Assembly (NCBI RefSeq): GCF_022179725.1
Contig: NZ_BPRC01000002.1
Location: 1 to 64,000 of the forward strand
Direction: 5' to 3'
DNA from: Methylorubrum aminovorans
Lineage (GTDB): Bacteria > Pseudomonadota > Alphaproteobacteria > Rhizobiales > Beijerinckiaceae
DNA length: 64,000 nucleotides
Shown here: piece after piece, positions 10,445-19,195 of the stretch
Layout: every line of letters starts with the position of its first letter
Position numbering within the stretch: the first letter of the stretch is position 1
Made by a program: the position numbers and the translations under genes
Notes under the pieces: generated by a model
What the model saw: only the letters and a program-made list of their open reading frames with translations
The model's database searches: none
Told to the model about the DNA's origin: nothing

Positions 10445-11350
10445 ATGATCAAGGCATTCGTCTCCCTCGTCTCGTTGGTCTGCCTCGGCCTCACCGCGCT
10501 GGGCTTGAGCGGCTGCTCGCCGCTGGCCCTGTTCGATGCGCTGGGGCCGCGCGACAAGGGCGGACGCCTCGCGGTCCGCGACGCGGCCTACGGCGCCGAC
10601 CCGCGCCAGCGCCTCGACGTGTTCGTGCCGACCGTGCCGGTGGAGCGGGCGCCGGTGCTGGTGTTCTTCTACGGCGGCTCGTGGAGCAGCGGCAGCAAGG
10701 ACGATTACGCTTTCGCCGCACAGGCCTTCGCCGCGCAGGGCTTCGTGACCGTGCTGCCGGATTACCGGCTCTACCCGCAATCGCGCTTCCCCGACTTCCT
10801 GAAGGACGGGGCGGCGGCCATCGCCTGGGTGCGCGACAACATCGCCGCGCAGGGGGGCGATCCGAACCGGATCGTCCTCGCCGGCCACTCGGCGGGCGCC
10901 TACAACGCGGCGATGCTCGGGCTCGACCCGGAATACCTGCGCCAAGCCGGCGTCGATCCGCGATCCGTGCGGGCGGTGGCCGGTTTGTCAGGCCCCTACG
11001 ACTTCCTGCCCTTCGACCAGAAGACCTCGATCGAGGTGTTCGGGCAGGCGCCCGATCCGGAGGCGACGCAGCCCGTCTCCTTCGCCGGCGCCCACTCGCC
11101 GCCGACCTTCCTCGCCACTGGCGACCGGGATACCGTGGTGAAGCCGCGCAACACGGCGAGCCTCGCCGCGATCCTGCGCAATGCCCGCGTGCCGGTGCAG
11201 GAACGGGTCTACGAAGGCCTCGACCATTCCGACACGCTGCTCGCGCTCTCCGTCAGCTTCCGCCGCAAGGCGCCGGTGCTCGCCGAGATGAGCGCCTTCC
11301 TGCACCAGCATTCGGGCGCCCGCCGGCTCACCACGCTGACGATGCACTGA
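10445..11350 (+). CDS. Alpha/beta-hydrolase (carboxylesterase), probable lipoprotein
   Basis: 301 residues with a lipoprotein-type signal (LTALGLSGC, Cys at about 24). The oxyanion-hole segment VFFYGGSW and nucleophile elbow GHSAGA (Ser149) are clear, and an acid/base pair is suggested by TGDRDTVV and GLDHSDTL. The HGG-like start and small size match hormone-sensitive-lipase or kynurenine-formamidase-like esterases. The natural substrate is unknown. It is likely anchored to a membrane in the envelope. Confidence 0.8.
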   Translation: MIKAFVSLVSLVCLGLTALGLSGCSPLALFDALGPRDKGGRLAVRDAAYGADPRQRLDVFVPTVPVERAPVLVFFYGGSWSSGSKDDYAFAAQAFAAQGFVTVLPDYRLYPQSRFPDFLKDGAAAIAWVRDNIAAQGGDPNRIVLAGHSAGAYNAAMLGLDPEYLRQAGVDPRSVRAVAGLSGPYDFLPFDQKTSIEVFGQAPDPEATQPVSFAGAHSPPTFLATGDRDTVVKPRNTASLAAILRNARVPVQERVYEGLDHSDTLLALSVSFRRKAPVLAEMSAFLHQHSGARRLTTLTMH

Positions 11351-11399
11351 CGTCGCTGCACTGGCACGCCCGGTCGGCACGCGCCGGGCTGCGCTCGAT

Positions 11400-11813
11400 C
11401 TATCGCGCCTCCGGGAGCGGCCGCGGTCGCCGGTCCGGCCCGATGGCGACGAAGGTAAAAAATCCTTCCGTCACCTTCGTCGTATCCTCGCCCTCCCGCT
11501 CCCGGCGCCAGACCTCGACCTGGATGCCCATCGAGGTGCGGCCGGTCTTCACGATCCAGGCGTAGAAGCTCACCTCGTCGCCGACGAAGACCGGCCGGTG
11601 GAAGGTCATCGCCTCCGCCGAGATCGTAGCGCAGCGCCCCCGCGCCCGGCGCGCGGCGACGTTGCCCGCGGCCATGTCCATATGCGCCATCAGCCAGCCG
11701 CCGAAGATGTCACCGGCCGGGTTCGTGTCGGTCGGCATCGCCACCGTGCGGATCACCGGCGGACCGCGATCGGTAGGCTGCGCAGGCTCGGCGGAAGTCG
11801 GTTCGCTCGTCAT
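11400..11813 (-). CDS. Acyl-CoA thioesterase, hotdog fold (YciA-like)
   Basis: 137 residues. The hotdog motif DTNPAGDIFGGWLMAHMD, with its catalytic Asp near the central helix, and the later VGDEVSFYAWIVKTGRTS strand are typical of YciA/BACH acyl-CoA hydrolases, which cleave acyl-CoA to free acid and CoA. ATG 11813 was preferred because the preceding in-frame sequence has no protein character and the family starts here. Confidence 0.85.
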   Translation of the reverse strand: MTSEPTSAEPAQPTDRGPPVIRTVAMPTDTNPAGDIFGGWLMAHMDMAAGNVAARRARGRCATISAEAMTFHRPVFVGDEVSFYAWIVKTGRTSMGIQVEVWRREREGEDTTKVTEGFFTFVAIGPDRRPRPLPEAR

Positions 11814-12057
11814 CGGAAGGCTTTGCGGATCAAAGGATAAGATCCGAGCGTAGCAGGTACCGTGTCGGCGGGGCCACCGCGGCCCGTGACGGTGCGGCGG
11901 ACCTGTTTCGCTTCCCGCCCCGCGGCCGGATCGGACGTTCCGGCGCAGGTCGCTCAAATGCGACCGATCGCGTTAACCGATTTTTAACCCGGCGATTGCG
12001 GCCGGCGGGCGGCTGTGAGAGCTTCATTAACGGAAGCTTAACTGCTCGGTCAGGGCC

Positions 12058-12732
12058 ATGCGTATCGCGTTCTCCAAGCTCTGTGTCGTCCGGCCCACCC
12101 GCTCCTTCGCGACCCGCCTGCTGGCGGGCCTCGCCCTGGCCGGGGCCCTCCTCACCGTTCCCGCGCCGCAGGCCGCCGCGCAGCCGACGGCCGCGCTCCC
12201 GGCGATGAGCCTGTCGGCGGTGACGACCGGCCCGGCCCGGCCGATCGCCGCCTGGGCCGAATTCTGCGAGCGCTATTCCGCCGAGTGCGCGGTCGACCGC
12301 ACCGAGCCGGCCAGCATCACCCTGACGCCGGCGCTGTGGCAGACGGTCAACGCGGTCAACCGCCGGATCAACCGGGCGGTGGAGGCGGTGACCGATCAGG
12401 ATCACTGGCGCTCGGCCGACCGCTGGGACCTCGCCGAGGACGGACGGGGTGATTGCGAGGATTTTCAGCTCCTCAAGCGCCGCCTGCTGGTCGAGGCCGG
12501 CTTGCCGCGCCGGGCGATGCGGATGACCGTGGTGATCGACGAGAAGGGCGAGGGCCACGCGGTGCTCACCCTCATCACCAACCGCGGCGACTACATCCTC
12601 GACAACAAGACCAACGCGGTGCTGCCCTGGACCCAGACTGGCTACACCTTCGTCAAGCGCGAGAGCCAGGAGGCGGTGGGCTGGATGGCGCTCGGTCGCG
12701 ACGCCTCTCCGCTGACGGCGGCCAACCGCTGA
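12058..12732 (+). CDS. Periplasmic transglutaminase-like cysteine protease (BTLCP family)
   Basis: 224 residues with a long signal peptide (about 1-41, ending AQAAAQ-like). The catalytic triad of the bacterial transglutaminase-like cysteine proteinases is visible: C133 in RGDCEDFQLLKRRLL, His in EGHAVLTL and Asp in YILDNKTN. Relatives such as LapG cleave surface adhesins, but no LapD partner or adhesin lies nearby. ATG 12058 follows a long, AT-richer leader. Confidence 0.85.
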   Translation: MRIAFSKLCVVRPTRSFATRLLAGLALAGALLTVPAPQAAAQPTAALPAMSLSAVTTGPARPIAAWAEFCERYSAECAVDRTEPASITLTPALWQTVNAVNRRINRAVEAVTDQDHWRSADRWDLAEDGRGDCEDFQLLKRRLLVEAGLPRRAMRMTVVIDEKGEGHAVLTLITNRGDYILDNKTNAVLPWTQTGYTFVKRESQEAVGWMALGRDASPLTAANR

Positions 12733-12896
12733 GGCGAACTTTCCCGGTCCCAAATCGGGACCGGACCCGCATCTCGCGCGTTAGGGGACTTTAACGGGGC
12801 AGGGACCAAGGTTGACGAGAGGTTTCCGCGAGCGACTCCCGCCCCGGAAAACTCCATCCGTGCCTCAGGTTCGCCGTCCCAGGGTCCTCTCGTCCC

Positions 12897-13220
12897 ATGC
12901 GTCGCGTCCTCCTCGCCAGCCTTCCCGCCCTCGCCCTTCTCGCCGCCGTCCCCGCGCGGGCGGAAAGCCCGGAGGGCGCGCGCCACGCCGCGTGGCAGAG
13001 CTGTCTCGACGAGGCCTTTTCGGAGCAGGTCCGCACCACGAGCCGGAGCTTTGCCGCGACGAAGGCGGTCACCACCTGTCGGGACCGGGAAGAGGCCTAT
13101 CTCGGCGCGCTGGCCGGCTCGCCGCTCCTCGACGACGAGGACGTCGCCCGCATCCGCCCCGCTCTCATCGCCCGCGCCCGCGACCGGCTGATGGGCGAGC
13201 GGCGCTTCAGCGCGCTCTGA
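12897..13220 (+). CDS. Small secreted protein, unknown function
   Basis: 107 residues with a clean signal peptide (residues 1-22, cleavage after ARA). The mature domain has two cysteines and is helical and charged. It reads toward the histidine kinase gene and ends 12 bases from that gene's stop. No family was recognised. Confidence 0.6.
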   Translation: MRRVLLASLPALALLAAVPARAESPEGARHAAWQSCLDEAFSEQVRTTSRSFAATKAVTTCRDREEAYLGALAGSPLLDDEDVARIRPALIARARDRLMGERRFSAL

Positions 13221-13232
13221 TCCGCTCCCCAC

Positions 13233-14597
13233 TCACGCCAGCATGTAGGCCAGCAGAGACCGCAGCTGCGCCGGCTTGATCGGCTTGTGGACGAGTTCGG
13301 CCCCCGTGGTCTGAGCGCGGGCGGCGATGTCGGCGCCGTGATCGGCGGTGGTGAGGATCACCGGCGTCACCCAGCCCCGGTTGCGCCGCAGGTAATCCAC
13401 CACGTCGAGGCCGCAGGCGCCGTTGTCGAGGTGGTAGTCGATGACCATCACGTCCGGCCGCGCGAGGCCGGCGGCGAGCGCCGCGACGACGCCGGCGAGA
13501 TCGCGAAACACCTGCACCTCGGCATCCCAACTGCGCAGGAGCCGCTGCAGCGCCTCGGCCGTCGAGGCGTCGTTCTCGATCGCCAGCACCCGCGCACCGG
13601 TCAGGGCAGTCGCCAGCGGCGCGAGGGGCACCCGCGCCTCCGGACGCTGCGTGGCCAGCGGCAGGGTCAGGCTCAGCCGCGTGCCGTGGCCGGCGCGAGA
13701 ATGCAGTTCGACAGCGTGATCCAGTGTCGAGGCCGTGCGCTGCACGATCGACAGGCCGAGCCCGAGGCCGATTCCGCCATCGTCGCCCTCGCGGGCGCCG
13801 CGGAAGAACTCCTCGAAGACCAGGGCCCGCTCGTGCTCCGGAATGCCGCAGCCGGTATCGACCACGTCGATGCGACAGCGTTTTTCGCGCCGCCGCGCCG
13901 CGATCAGCACGCCGCCACTTTCGGTATAGCGGATCGCGTTGGAGACGAGGTTCTGCAGGATGCGCTGGAGCAGGATCCCGTCGGTCTCCACCACGAGGTC
14001 GGCGCAGCGGGTGACGAGGCGCAGTTCCTTGCGCTCGGCGAACGGACGAAAGCTCGCTTCGATCCCGGCGACGAGGTCGACCAGCCGCACGGGCTTGACC
14101 ATGGGGCGCACGATGCCGGCATCGAGCTTCGAGATGTCGATGAGCGCCTTGATCAGATCCTCGATCGTCTCCAGCCCGCGCTCGACCTGGCGGGCGACCG
14201 CCTTGGCTTCCGGCCCCGGCGCGAGGTCGGTCAGCGCCGAGAGCGAGAGGCGGGCGGCGTTGAGGGGCTGGAGCAGGTCATGACTCGCGGCCGCCAGGAA
14301 GCGCGTCTTCGAGCGGTTGGCGGTCTCGGCCTCTTCCTTGGCCACCTGCAACGCCGCGTTCGAGCGCTCCAGGCTGTTCATCAGCGCGGTGAGCTCTTCC
14401 GTGCGGGCGCGGACGCGAGCCTCCAGCATGATCGCGGTCTGGAACAGCGAGTAGGCGCCGCCCTGCTGGTCCATGGTGCGCTCGACATGGGCCATCAGCG
14501 CCGCGTTGATGCGCTCGAGCTTGGCCACGCGATGCGTCAGGGCCTCGACGGTCTGCGGCTCGGGTGGCGGCTCGGTCCGGAGGGTCGGGCGGTTCAT
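13233..14597 (-). CDS. Hybrid sensor histidine kinase with C-terminal receiver domain
   Basis: 454 residues. A coiled coil (about 17-95) leads into a HisKA domain with the phospho-acceptor H106 in ASHDLLQPLN. The HATPase_c boxes follow: N-box NLVSNAIRYT, G1 DTGCGIP and G2 GLGLGLSIV. A receiver domain occupies about 340-454, with its Asp in MVIDYHLDNG and a conserved Lys in HKPIKP. No transmembrane or PAS domain is present. The FIST sensor gene ends 10 bases upstream, so that protein probably supplies the input. Confidence 0.9.
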   Translation of the reverse strand: MNRPTLRTEPPPEPQTVEALTHRVAKLERINAALMAHVERTMDQQGGAYSLFQTAIMLEARVRARTEELTALMNSLERSNAALQVAKEEAETANRSKTRFLAAASHDLLQPLNAARLSLSALTDLAPGPEAKAVARQVERGLETIEDLIKALIDISKLDAGIVRPMVKPVRLVDLVAGIEASFRPFAERKELRLVTRCADLVVETDGILLQRILQNLVSNAIRYTESGGVLIAARRREKRCRIDVVDTGCGIPEHERALVFEEFFRGAREGDDGGIGLGLGLSIVQRTASTLDHAVELHSRAGHGTRLSLTLPLATQRPEARVPLAPLATALTGARVLAIENDASTAEALQRLLRSWDAEVQVFRDLAGVVAALAAGLARPDVMVIDYHLDNGACGLDVVDYLRRNRGWVTPVILTTADHGADIAARAQTTGAELVHKPIKPAQLRSLLAYMLA

Positions 14598-14607
14598 CGC
14601 GCGCTCT

Positions 14608-15786
14608 TCACGTCCCACGCTTCACCGGCCGGCCCGCCGGCCACTCGGCCCGGCCGATGGCGATGCCGGTGAACGTCTGATTCAGGTGCATCGAGCGGTA
14701 CTGCTCGCCATAGGTCTCGAAGCCGACGACGCCGTAGCGCCGGTACAGGTCGGCGATGCGGTGGCGCACCTGCCGGCTCTCGGCATCGAGCCGGCGGAAG
14801 ACGCAGTCGAAGCCGATCACGAGATCGAGCCCGCCGAGCGACGCGTCGAGGCTTTCGAGTTCGGCCCGTGTCGCCTCGACGATGTCGCGGGGCTGGGCGA
14901 GCGTCAGCACCACGCCCTCGCCGATGGCGCAGAAGAAGGTCATCGAGCCGTCCGGCTCCACCCGGCTGATCGAGCGGCAGTAATACTCGCCGCCGATCTT
15001 CACCGCGAGCGGATAGGCGGCAAAGGACATCGCCGAGAGATTTTCCGGATCGAGCCCGACCGCCATGGCGTATTCGCGCGCCGCCGGCTCGGCGTTGAGT
15101 TCGGTGACGCGCCGCTCCTCCTCGCGGGCGGCGGTGACCACGAACTTGCGGTTGGTCGGCTCGAAATTGTCGCTCTTGAAGATGCGGATCGGGAAATCGG
15201 TCTCGACCAGCAGGATCACCGCCGCTTCGCGGCAGACTTGGCCCTCGTGGATCAGCACCGTGCTGCGGAAGGCGAGGTCGTCGCCGGCCGAGCCGCCGAT
15301 CAGCGGGATGCCGTCGAGTGCCCAGGCCACCGCGGAGACCACGGTCTCCTCGGCATTGGCGAACGAGTCGATCAGGGACAGGGCGAAGCGGTGGCCGTTG
15401 CCGCCGTCCGGCCGTCCGCCGTCGAGGGTCCGACGCAGGGCCCGCACGCTCGTGGCCGCGCGCTCGACATCGAGCCGGGCGATGTCGGTGAGGAGGCCCG
15501 AGACGATGCGGAAGCCCTGCCGAGGAAAGGCGATGGCGACGAGGCCGCGATCAATCGAGCCCGCCGGGCTGATCCCGCCGGAGGTGGAGCAGCCGGTGAT
15601 CCCGACGCCGGGAAACCGCGCGGCGAGCGCCCCAGCGAGGGCGTCCGCCTCGTAGGCCGGCGAGAAGAACACGATGAGGTGGCCGATCGCCGCCCGGTCG
15701 AGGATCTCCGCCACGGCTGCGACCGCGCCCCCGGCGTCGCCCGCCTCCGTCCAGGCCGTCTGGATTCCGCACAGATGCCCGCGCAT
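14608..15786 (-). CDS. FIST-domain sensory protein
   Basis: 392 residues with a FIST_N domain (about 25-225) and a FIST_C domain (about 230-370). Visible family features are GCSTSGGISPAG, GIPLIGGSAGDD and the C-terminal GFETYGEQYRSMHLNQTF. FIST domains are predicted to bind small ligands and commonly partner with histidine kinases, as here. ATG 15786 was chosen; the open frame extends upstream but that part has no protein character. Confidence 0.85.
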   Translation of the reverse strand: MRGHLCGIQTAWTEAGDAGGAVAAVAEILDRAAIGHLIVFFSPAYEADALAGALAARFPGVGITGCSTSGGISPAGSIDRGLVAIAFPRQGFRIVSGLLTDIARLDVERAATSVRALRRTLDGGRPDGGNGHRFALSLIDSFANAEETVVSAVAWALDGIPLIGGSAGDDLAFRSTVLIHEGQVCREAAVILLVETDFPIRIFKSDNFEPTNRKFVVTAAREEERRVTELNAEPAAREYAMAVGLDPENLSAMSFAAYPLAVKIGGEYYCRSISRVEPDGSMTFFCAIGEGVVLTLAQPRDIVEATRAELESLDASLGGLDLVIGFDCVFRRLDAESRQVRHRIADLYRRYGVVGFETYGEQYRSMHLNQTFTGIAIGRAEWPAGRPVKRGT

Positions 15787-15919
15787 CTGCGTGCCGTGCG
15801 CCACCCGCCCGCTCCCTCGCGCGGGGTCTGTTCCGGCGAGCCGGCCGCCCCTGTTGGATTGCCCACGACTATGTGCCCGGCGAGGAGGCGTGGCAATGGG
15901 CGGTTGTTCGCGGGGTCGA

Positions 15920-16474
15920 TCAGGCCGCGGCCGCCGGCCGCTCGCCACGCGCCCGGTAGGACAGCGCCTCCGCCAGATGCAGCCGCCGCACCTGGGCCTC
16001 GCCGTCGAGGTCGGCCAGCGTGCGGGCGACGCGCAGCGTGCGGTGGAAGCCGCGGGCGGACAGCCGCATGGTCTCGGCCGCGTGGCGGATCAGCGCCGCC
16101 CCCTCGGCATCGGGCGTGGCGGCGGTCTCGATCACGGTGGCCGGGCAGGTCGCGTTGGTCGTTGCCGCGGGCAGGCCGAGGGCGGCGTATCGCGTGCTTT
16201 GGAGCGCGCGGGCGGCGGCGACCCGCGCGGCGGCCTCGGCCGAGCCTTCCGCGGGCGGCGGCAGGATCAGGTCGGCGGCGGTCACGGCGGCGACCTCGAT
16301 GCGTAGGTCGATCCGGTCGAGCAGCGGCCCGGAGATGCGGGCGCCGTACTGCGCGACGCAGCGCTCGTTCGGCCCCCGGCGGCAGGCGTAGCCCGGCTCC
16401 AGGGCTAGGCCGCAGCGGCAGGGGTTCATCGCCGCCACGAGTTGGAAGCGGGCCGGGTAGGTCACGCGGTGGTT
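15920..16474 (-). pseudogene. comM: comM (yifB) 3' half, cut off by the element
   Basis: 184 codons plus stop, beginning at the split Asn codon (16472-16474, sense AAC) and continuing HRVTYPARFQLVAAMNPCRCG, the family's conserved segment after the Walker B region. The zinc-type CRCG...C cluster and the C-terminal Mg_chelatase_C region (LSARGFHRTLRVARTLADLDG) are intact. It has no start codon or ribosome binding site. Joined to 55127-56110 it gives a 512-residue ComM, the usual length. ComM is a hexameric helicase that promotes branch migration in natural transformation. Confidence 0.92.
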
Positions 16475-16499
16475 GACCTTTTTCTTGATTCCCCACCTT
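16463..16499. other. attL, left junction of the element
   Basis: Chromosomal ...GCGGTGGTT is followed at 16475 by element sequence GACCTTTTTCTTGA. The arm TCCCCACCTT at 16490-16499 is the exact reverse complement of AAGGTGGGGA at 55102-55111 in attR. Confidence 0.88.
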
Positions 16500-17335
16500 T
16501 AGCTCTTGGAAGCCGCAGTCTCTTCGCAAGAGATCACCCGGTGGATCGGACCGAGCGCACCCCGCAGGTGGGTGCATCGGTCAGACTGGTAGACGCAGCG
16601 ACGATTTCGACGGTGCCGATCTCGCGCCGAACCGTAACGATCTTCGTCTGGATCGCTCCGACTCGCGTCAGGACCGAAGCCCAGGACGTAGGCGTCGCGT
16701 CCGAACGGCACCCATTCCTCGGCAAAACCTGAACAGCCGTTTGAACCCACCCTTTTCGCGGCGAGCTACTACTCGATCTTCCTACGCTCGTGGATGTTCG
16801 TCGCGACGGCTCCCAATGTTCATGCGATTCGCCGCCGCTACACGCGCGATCGCGTCGGCAAGCGCCGAGATTCGCAGGGAATCCACAGGCGGCAAGCGCC
16901 GTCTTTACCCACAAGCGTATGCCTGCGTCACTTTGGCAAGCATGCCGCTAAAGCGTCAAACGCAGAGTGAGGCCCAGTCGCAGAAGCGCTTGGTTAAAAT
17001 CGTTTCGTTGCAGATCGGAGACATGATCTACTTGGTTAATTTCGTTAGACCAAAGTAGTCGAACCAAAGTTTTCGGCGGCGTGACTTGTCGAGTTGGCTG
17101 CGATCGGGCATCTTAAGGCTCCGTCAACGATTGGAGAGACAGCCCGCGATTCGCCCAAAGCAAAACGCGCCCAAGAACCCCGGCAAGGGTTCAAGTGCGC
17201 GCTTAACCCCGTGAGGGGGATAGAGTTAGTTCACCGACAAGAACGAACTTATCTCCCGAAAATCTGAAGTGCAAGCCCTCTTTCGAGAGGGAACGGGAAA
17301 GCTCTGTTCGACGCGGCGTCCAGAAAGGATGCCCT
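16500..17335. other. Left end of element, no confident gene
   Basis: An 83-codon minus-strand frame (16499-16750, GTG start) reads NGCSGFAEEWVPFGRDAY and has some protein character. It lacks a ribosome binding site, so it is only a possible small gene. 17140-17335 is the leader of the helicase gene and holds short stems, for example CCCTC-TTTC-GAGGG near 17277-17289 and GAACCC...GGGTTC near 17175-17192. The helicase ribosome binding site AAAGGA lies at 17324-17329. Confidence 0.4.
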
Positions 17336-19042
17336 ATGGATACCACCACCGAAGACACGCTCGCCGAAGCCGATCAGCACTACGCCGCCCTCGGTCTGAC
17401 GCCCGGCGCTGTCAGGGACTACGGGCAAGTTTATGCGGCCTGGAAAGCTCGCATGAAGGTCCATCACCCCGACACCGGTTCCGCCACCCAAGAAGGACGC
17501 GGCTCGAATGAAATCGCGGCGCGGATCAACGCGGCACGCGATTGGTTCAAGAAGAACATCGAGCGCGAACTCCACCGCACGACGCCGCGCCAATCCGATC
17601 CTTTCGGCAGGTGGCAGCAGGAGTGGCAACGCTCTCAGTCCTCTCAGGATGGTCAGCGCGGTCAGCGCTCCCAGGATCGTCAGGAAGAAGCTGGTCGCGC
17701 TGAGAGGACTGAGAAGGCTGAGAGCGCTGACGCCTCTGACGACGCTGACGCGGCCGGTGCGTGGGAGGATGCGACCTACCGCCCGAACGCTCCGTCCAAA
17801 ACCTCGGAGTTCATCGAGGAATACATGCGCATTCGAGGCTGGCGGGTAACCGCCGGCGAGCACCTTGTTCCGAAAAACGGCTACAAGAGCTATCCGAAAT
17901 CTCCCATCGGTGAAGTGCTTCGCGATTTCGAGATCACCGAGGATCGGTTGCAGTCTGAGCTTCAGGATCACCGTGAGCGCCAAGCTAACCCCGGCGGGGG
18001 TGATGTCACGAAAGCCTCCCTCAAGAGTGGCCTGCGGGCGTTCATCACCGCGCAAGCCGACGAAGAACGGGCGAAAATCTTCGAACGGCTGATGGTGCCG
18101 TTGGATGCGGCGCAGAAAGCCGAAGCGGAAGAGCAATGGGCTCTCCTCGCTGCGACCGTTTTCGAAGATTCACCTGCAATCGCGATCGCCGGTCTCAAGA
18201 AAATTATCCATCAGGTCAAGCTCAAGGCACTCCGCATGAAGGTGGGAAACCATCTGATGGTGGTTTTCTATTCGAAGCTTGGAGGGCCTGGAAAGTCATG
18301 GTTCACGAAGCTCTTCACATCGCCAATGGATGAGCTTCTGAGCGGCGTGACTCTTCTATCGGACGTTGTGGACAAGAGCAATATTTATCTGTTTTCAAAA
18401 CCGATCGTCTTTCTGGACGACATTGATAAGCTTGACGAAAAGTACGTTGGGACGTTCAAGAGCGTTCTTACGGCCGATTACATCGATCGGCGCACGTTCT
18501 TCAAGCAGTCGATGGCGCACGTCCGTCAGCAGGCGGTGTTCGTCGGTACGGCCAATCGCCCGATCACCGAGTTGGTAAGCGATCCGAGCGGACATCGGCG
18601 ATTCCTCATGCTGACGTTCAAGCACCTTGAGCGCAACAATCAGAAAAAGATTTGGGGTACCGTAAACAAGATAGATTGGGAGCTTCTTTGGCGTAGCGTC
18701 AGTCAAGACGACGAAGACCCGATCGAACCCGTTATTGAATACATGAAGCGAGAAGATGCAAAGGCAGCGATGAAGTCCCCTGCAGGTAAGCTGACGATTT
18801 GGTTTCGGAATCTCGACTTAACCAAACCTGAAGTTCAAGCCCTCGCGAGGGGGAAACAGATAAAGTACTACACGTTCCCCGATCTGTTTCGCCTGTACGA
18901 AGGAAGTATGCCGGACGGGTCAGGACTGACGCGAAAAGAGTTCGATCGGTTGCTGACCGATCTTTACAAGCAAGGCGCGGGGCCGTTCGTTCGGATCAAC
19001 GACCACTCGGTGTTCGGGCGCGCCTTCGAACCGAAACCCTAA
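17336..19042 (+). CDS. J-domain / SF3-type (VapE-like) replicative helicase fusion
   Basis: 568 residues. Residues about 8-80 resemble a J-domain, with HPD in KVHHPDTG and flanking helices (HYAALGLTPGAV..., EIAARINAARDWFKK). Residues about 97-145 are a low-complexity linker of three-residue repeats (xxQ, then xxE/D). A P-loop domain follows: Walker A KLGGPGKSWFTKLF, Walker B KPIVFLDDIDKLDEK and sensor-1 AVFVGTANRPIT, the order found in virulence-associated E and SF3 helicases of phage satellites. The C-terminus has a winged-helix-like segment. The likely role is replication initiation or unwinding for the element. The J-domain fusion is unusual. Confidence 0.8.
   Translation: MDTTTEDTLAEADQHYAALGLTPGAVRDYGQVYAAWKARMKVHHPDTGSATQEGRGSNEIAARINAARDWFKKNIERELHRTTPRQSDPFGRWQQEWQRSQSSQDGQRGQRSQDRQEEAGRAERTEKAESADASDDADAAGAWEDATYRPNAPSKTSEFIEEYMRIRGWRVTAGEHLVPKNGYKSYPKSPIGEVLRDFEITEDRLQSELQDHRERQANPGGGDVTKASLKSGLRAFITAQADEERAKIFERLMVPLDAAQKAEAEEQWALLAATVFEDSPAIAIAGLKKIIHQVKLKALRMKVGNHLMVVFYSKLGGPGKSWFTKLFTSPMDELLSGVTLLSDVVDKSNIYLFSKPIVFLDDIDKLDEKYVGTFKSVLTADYIDRRTFFKQSMAHVRQQAVFVGTANRPITELVSDPSGHRRFLMLTFKHLERNNQKKIWGTVNKIDWELLWRSVSQDDEDPIEPVIEYMKREDAKAAMKSPAGKLTIWFRNLDLTKPEVQALARGKQIKYYTFPDLFRLYEGSMPDGSGLTRKEFDRLLTDLYKQGAGPFVRINDHSVFGRAFEPKP
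17635..17749. repeat. Inverted iteron array 1 (9-bp period), inside the helicase gene
   Basis: TCAG occurs at 17635, 17644, 17653, 17662 and 17680, with CCAG at 17671. After a 7-base purine spacer (GAAGAAG) come CTGG at 17691 and CTGA at 17700, 17709, 17718, 17727, 17736 and 17745. The spacing is exactly 9 bp throughout. It encodes the repetitive linker, but the same pattern recurs outside the coding sequence. Confidence 0.85.
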
Positions 19043-19048
19043 GGGCGA

Positions 19049-19135
19049 TCAGCGCCGTCAGACCTCTCAGCGCTGTCAGGAGAAAGCTGACGCCGCTGAC
19101 GATCCTGAAAGCGCTGACGCCACTGACGGCGCTGA
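19049..19135. repeat. Inverted iteron array 2 (9-bp period), just after the helicase stop
   Basis: TCAG occurs at 19049, 19058, 19067 and 19076, then a 7-base spacer GAGAAAG, then CTGA at 19087, 19096, 19105, 19114, 19123 and 19132. All steps are 9 bp. The centre TCAGGAGAAAGCTGA closely matches the centre of array 1 (TCAGGAAGAAGCTGG). The array begins 6 bases after the stop codon. It could bind an initiator protein or fold into a long hairpin. Confidence 0.88.
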
Positions 19136-19153
19136 GACCTTCTCGCCCCCAAC

Positions 19154-19181
19154 GATCCCGCCCAGACCCTTGGGCGGGATC
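19154..19181. terminator. Bidirectional stem-loop between convergent genes
   Basis: A perfect 11-bp stem (GATCCCGCCCA / TGGGCGGGATC) with a 6-base loop lies between the helicase gene and the convergent gene at 19196. There is no U-tract on either strand. Confidence 0.55.
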
Positions 19182-19195
19182 GATCTCCGCGCCGC

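Noticed and set aside
16741..17058. 105-codon plus-strand frame at the left end of the element
   Set aside because: Composition is Arg/Ser-rich without fold character and there is no ribosome binding site.
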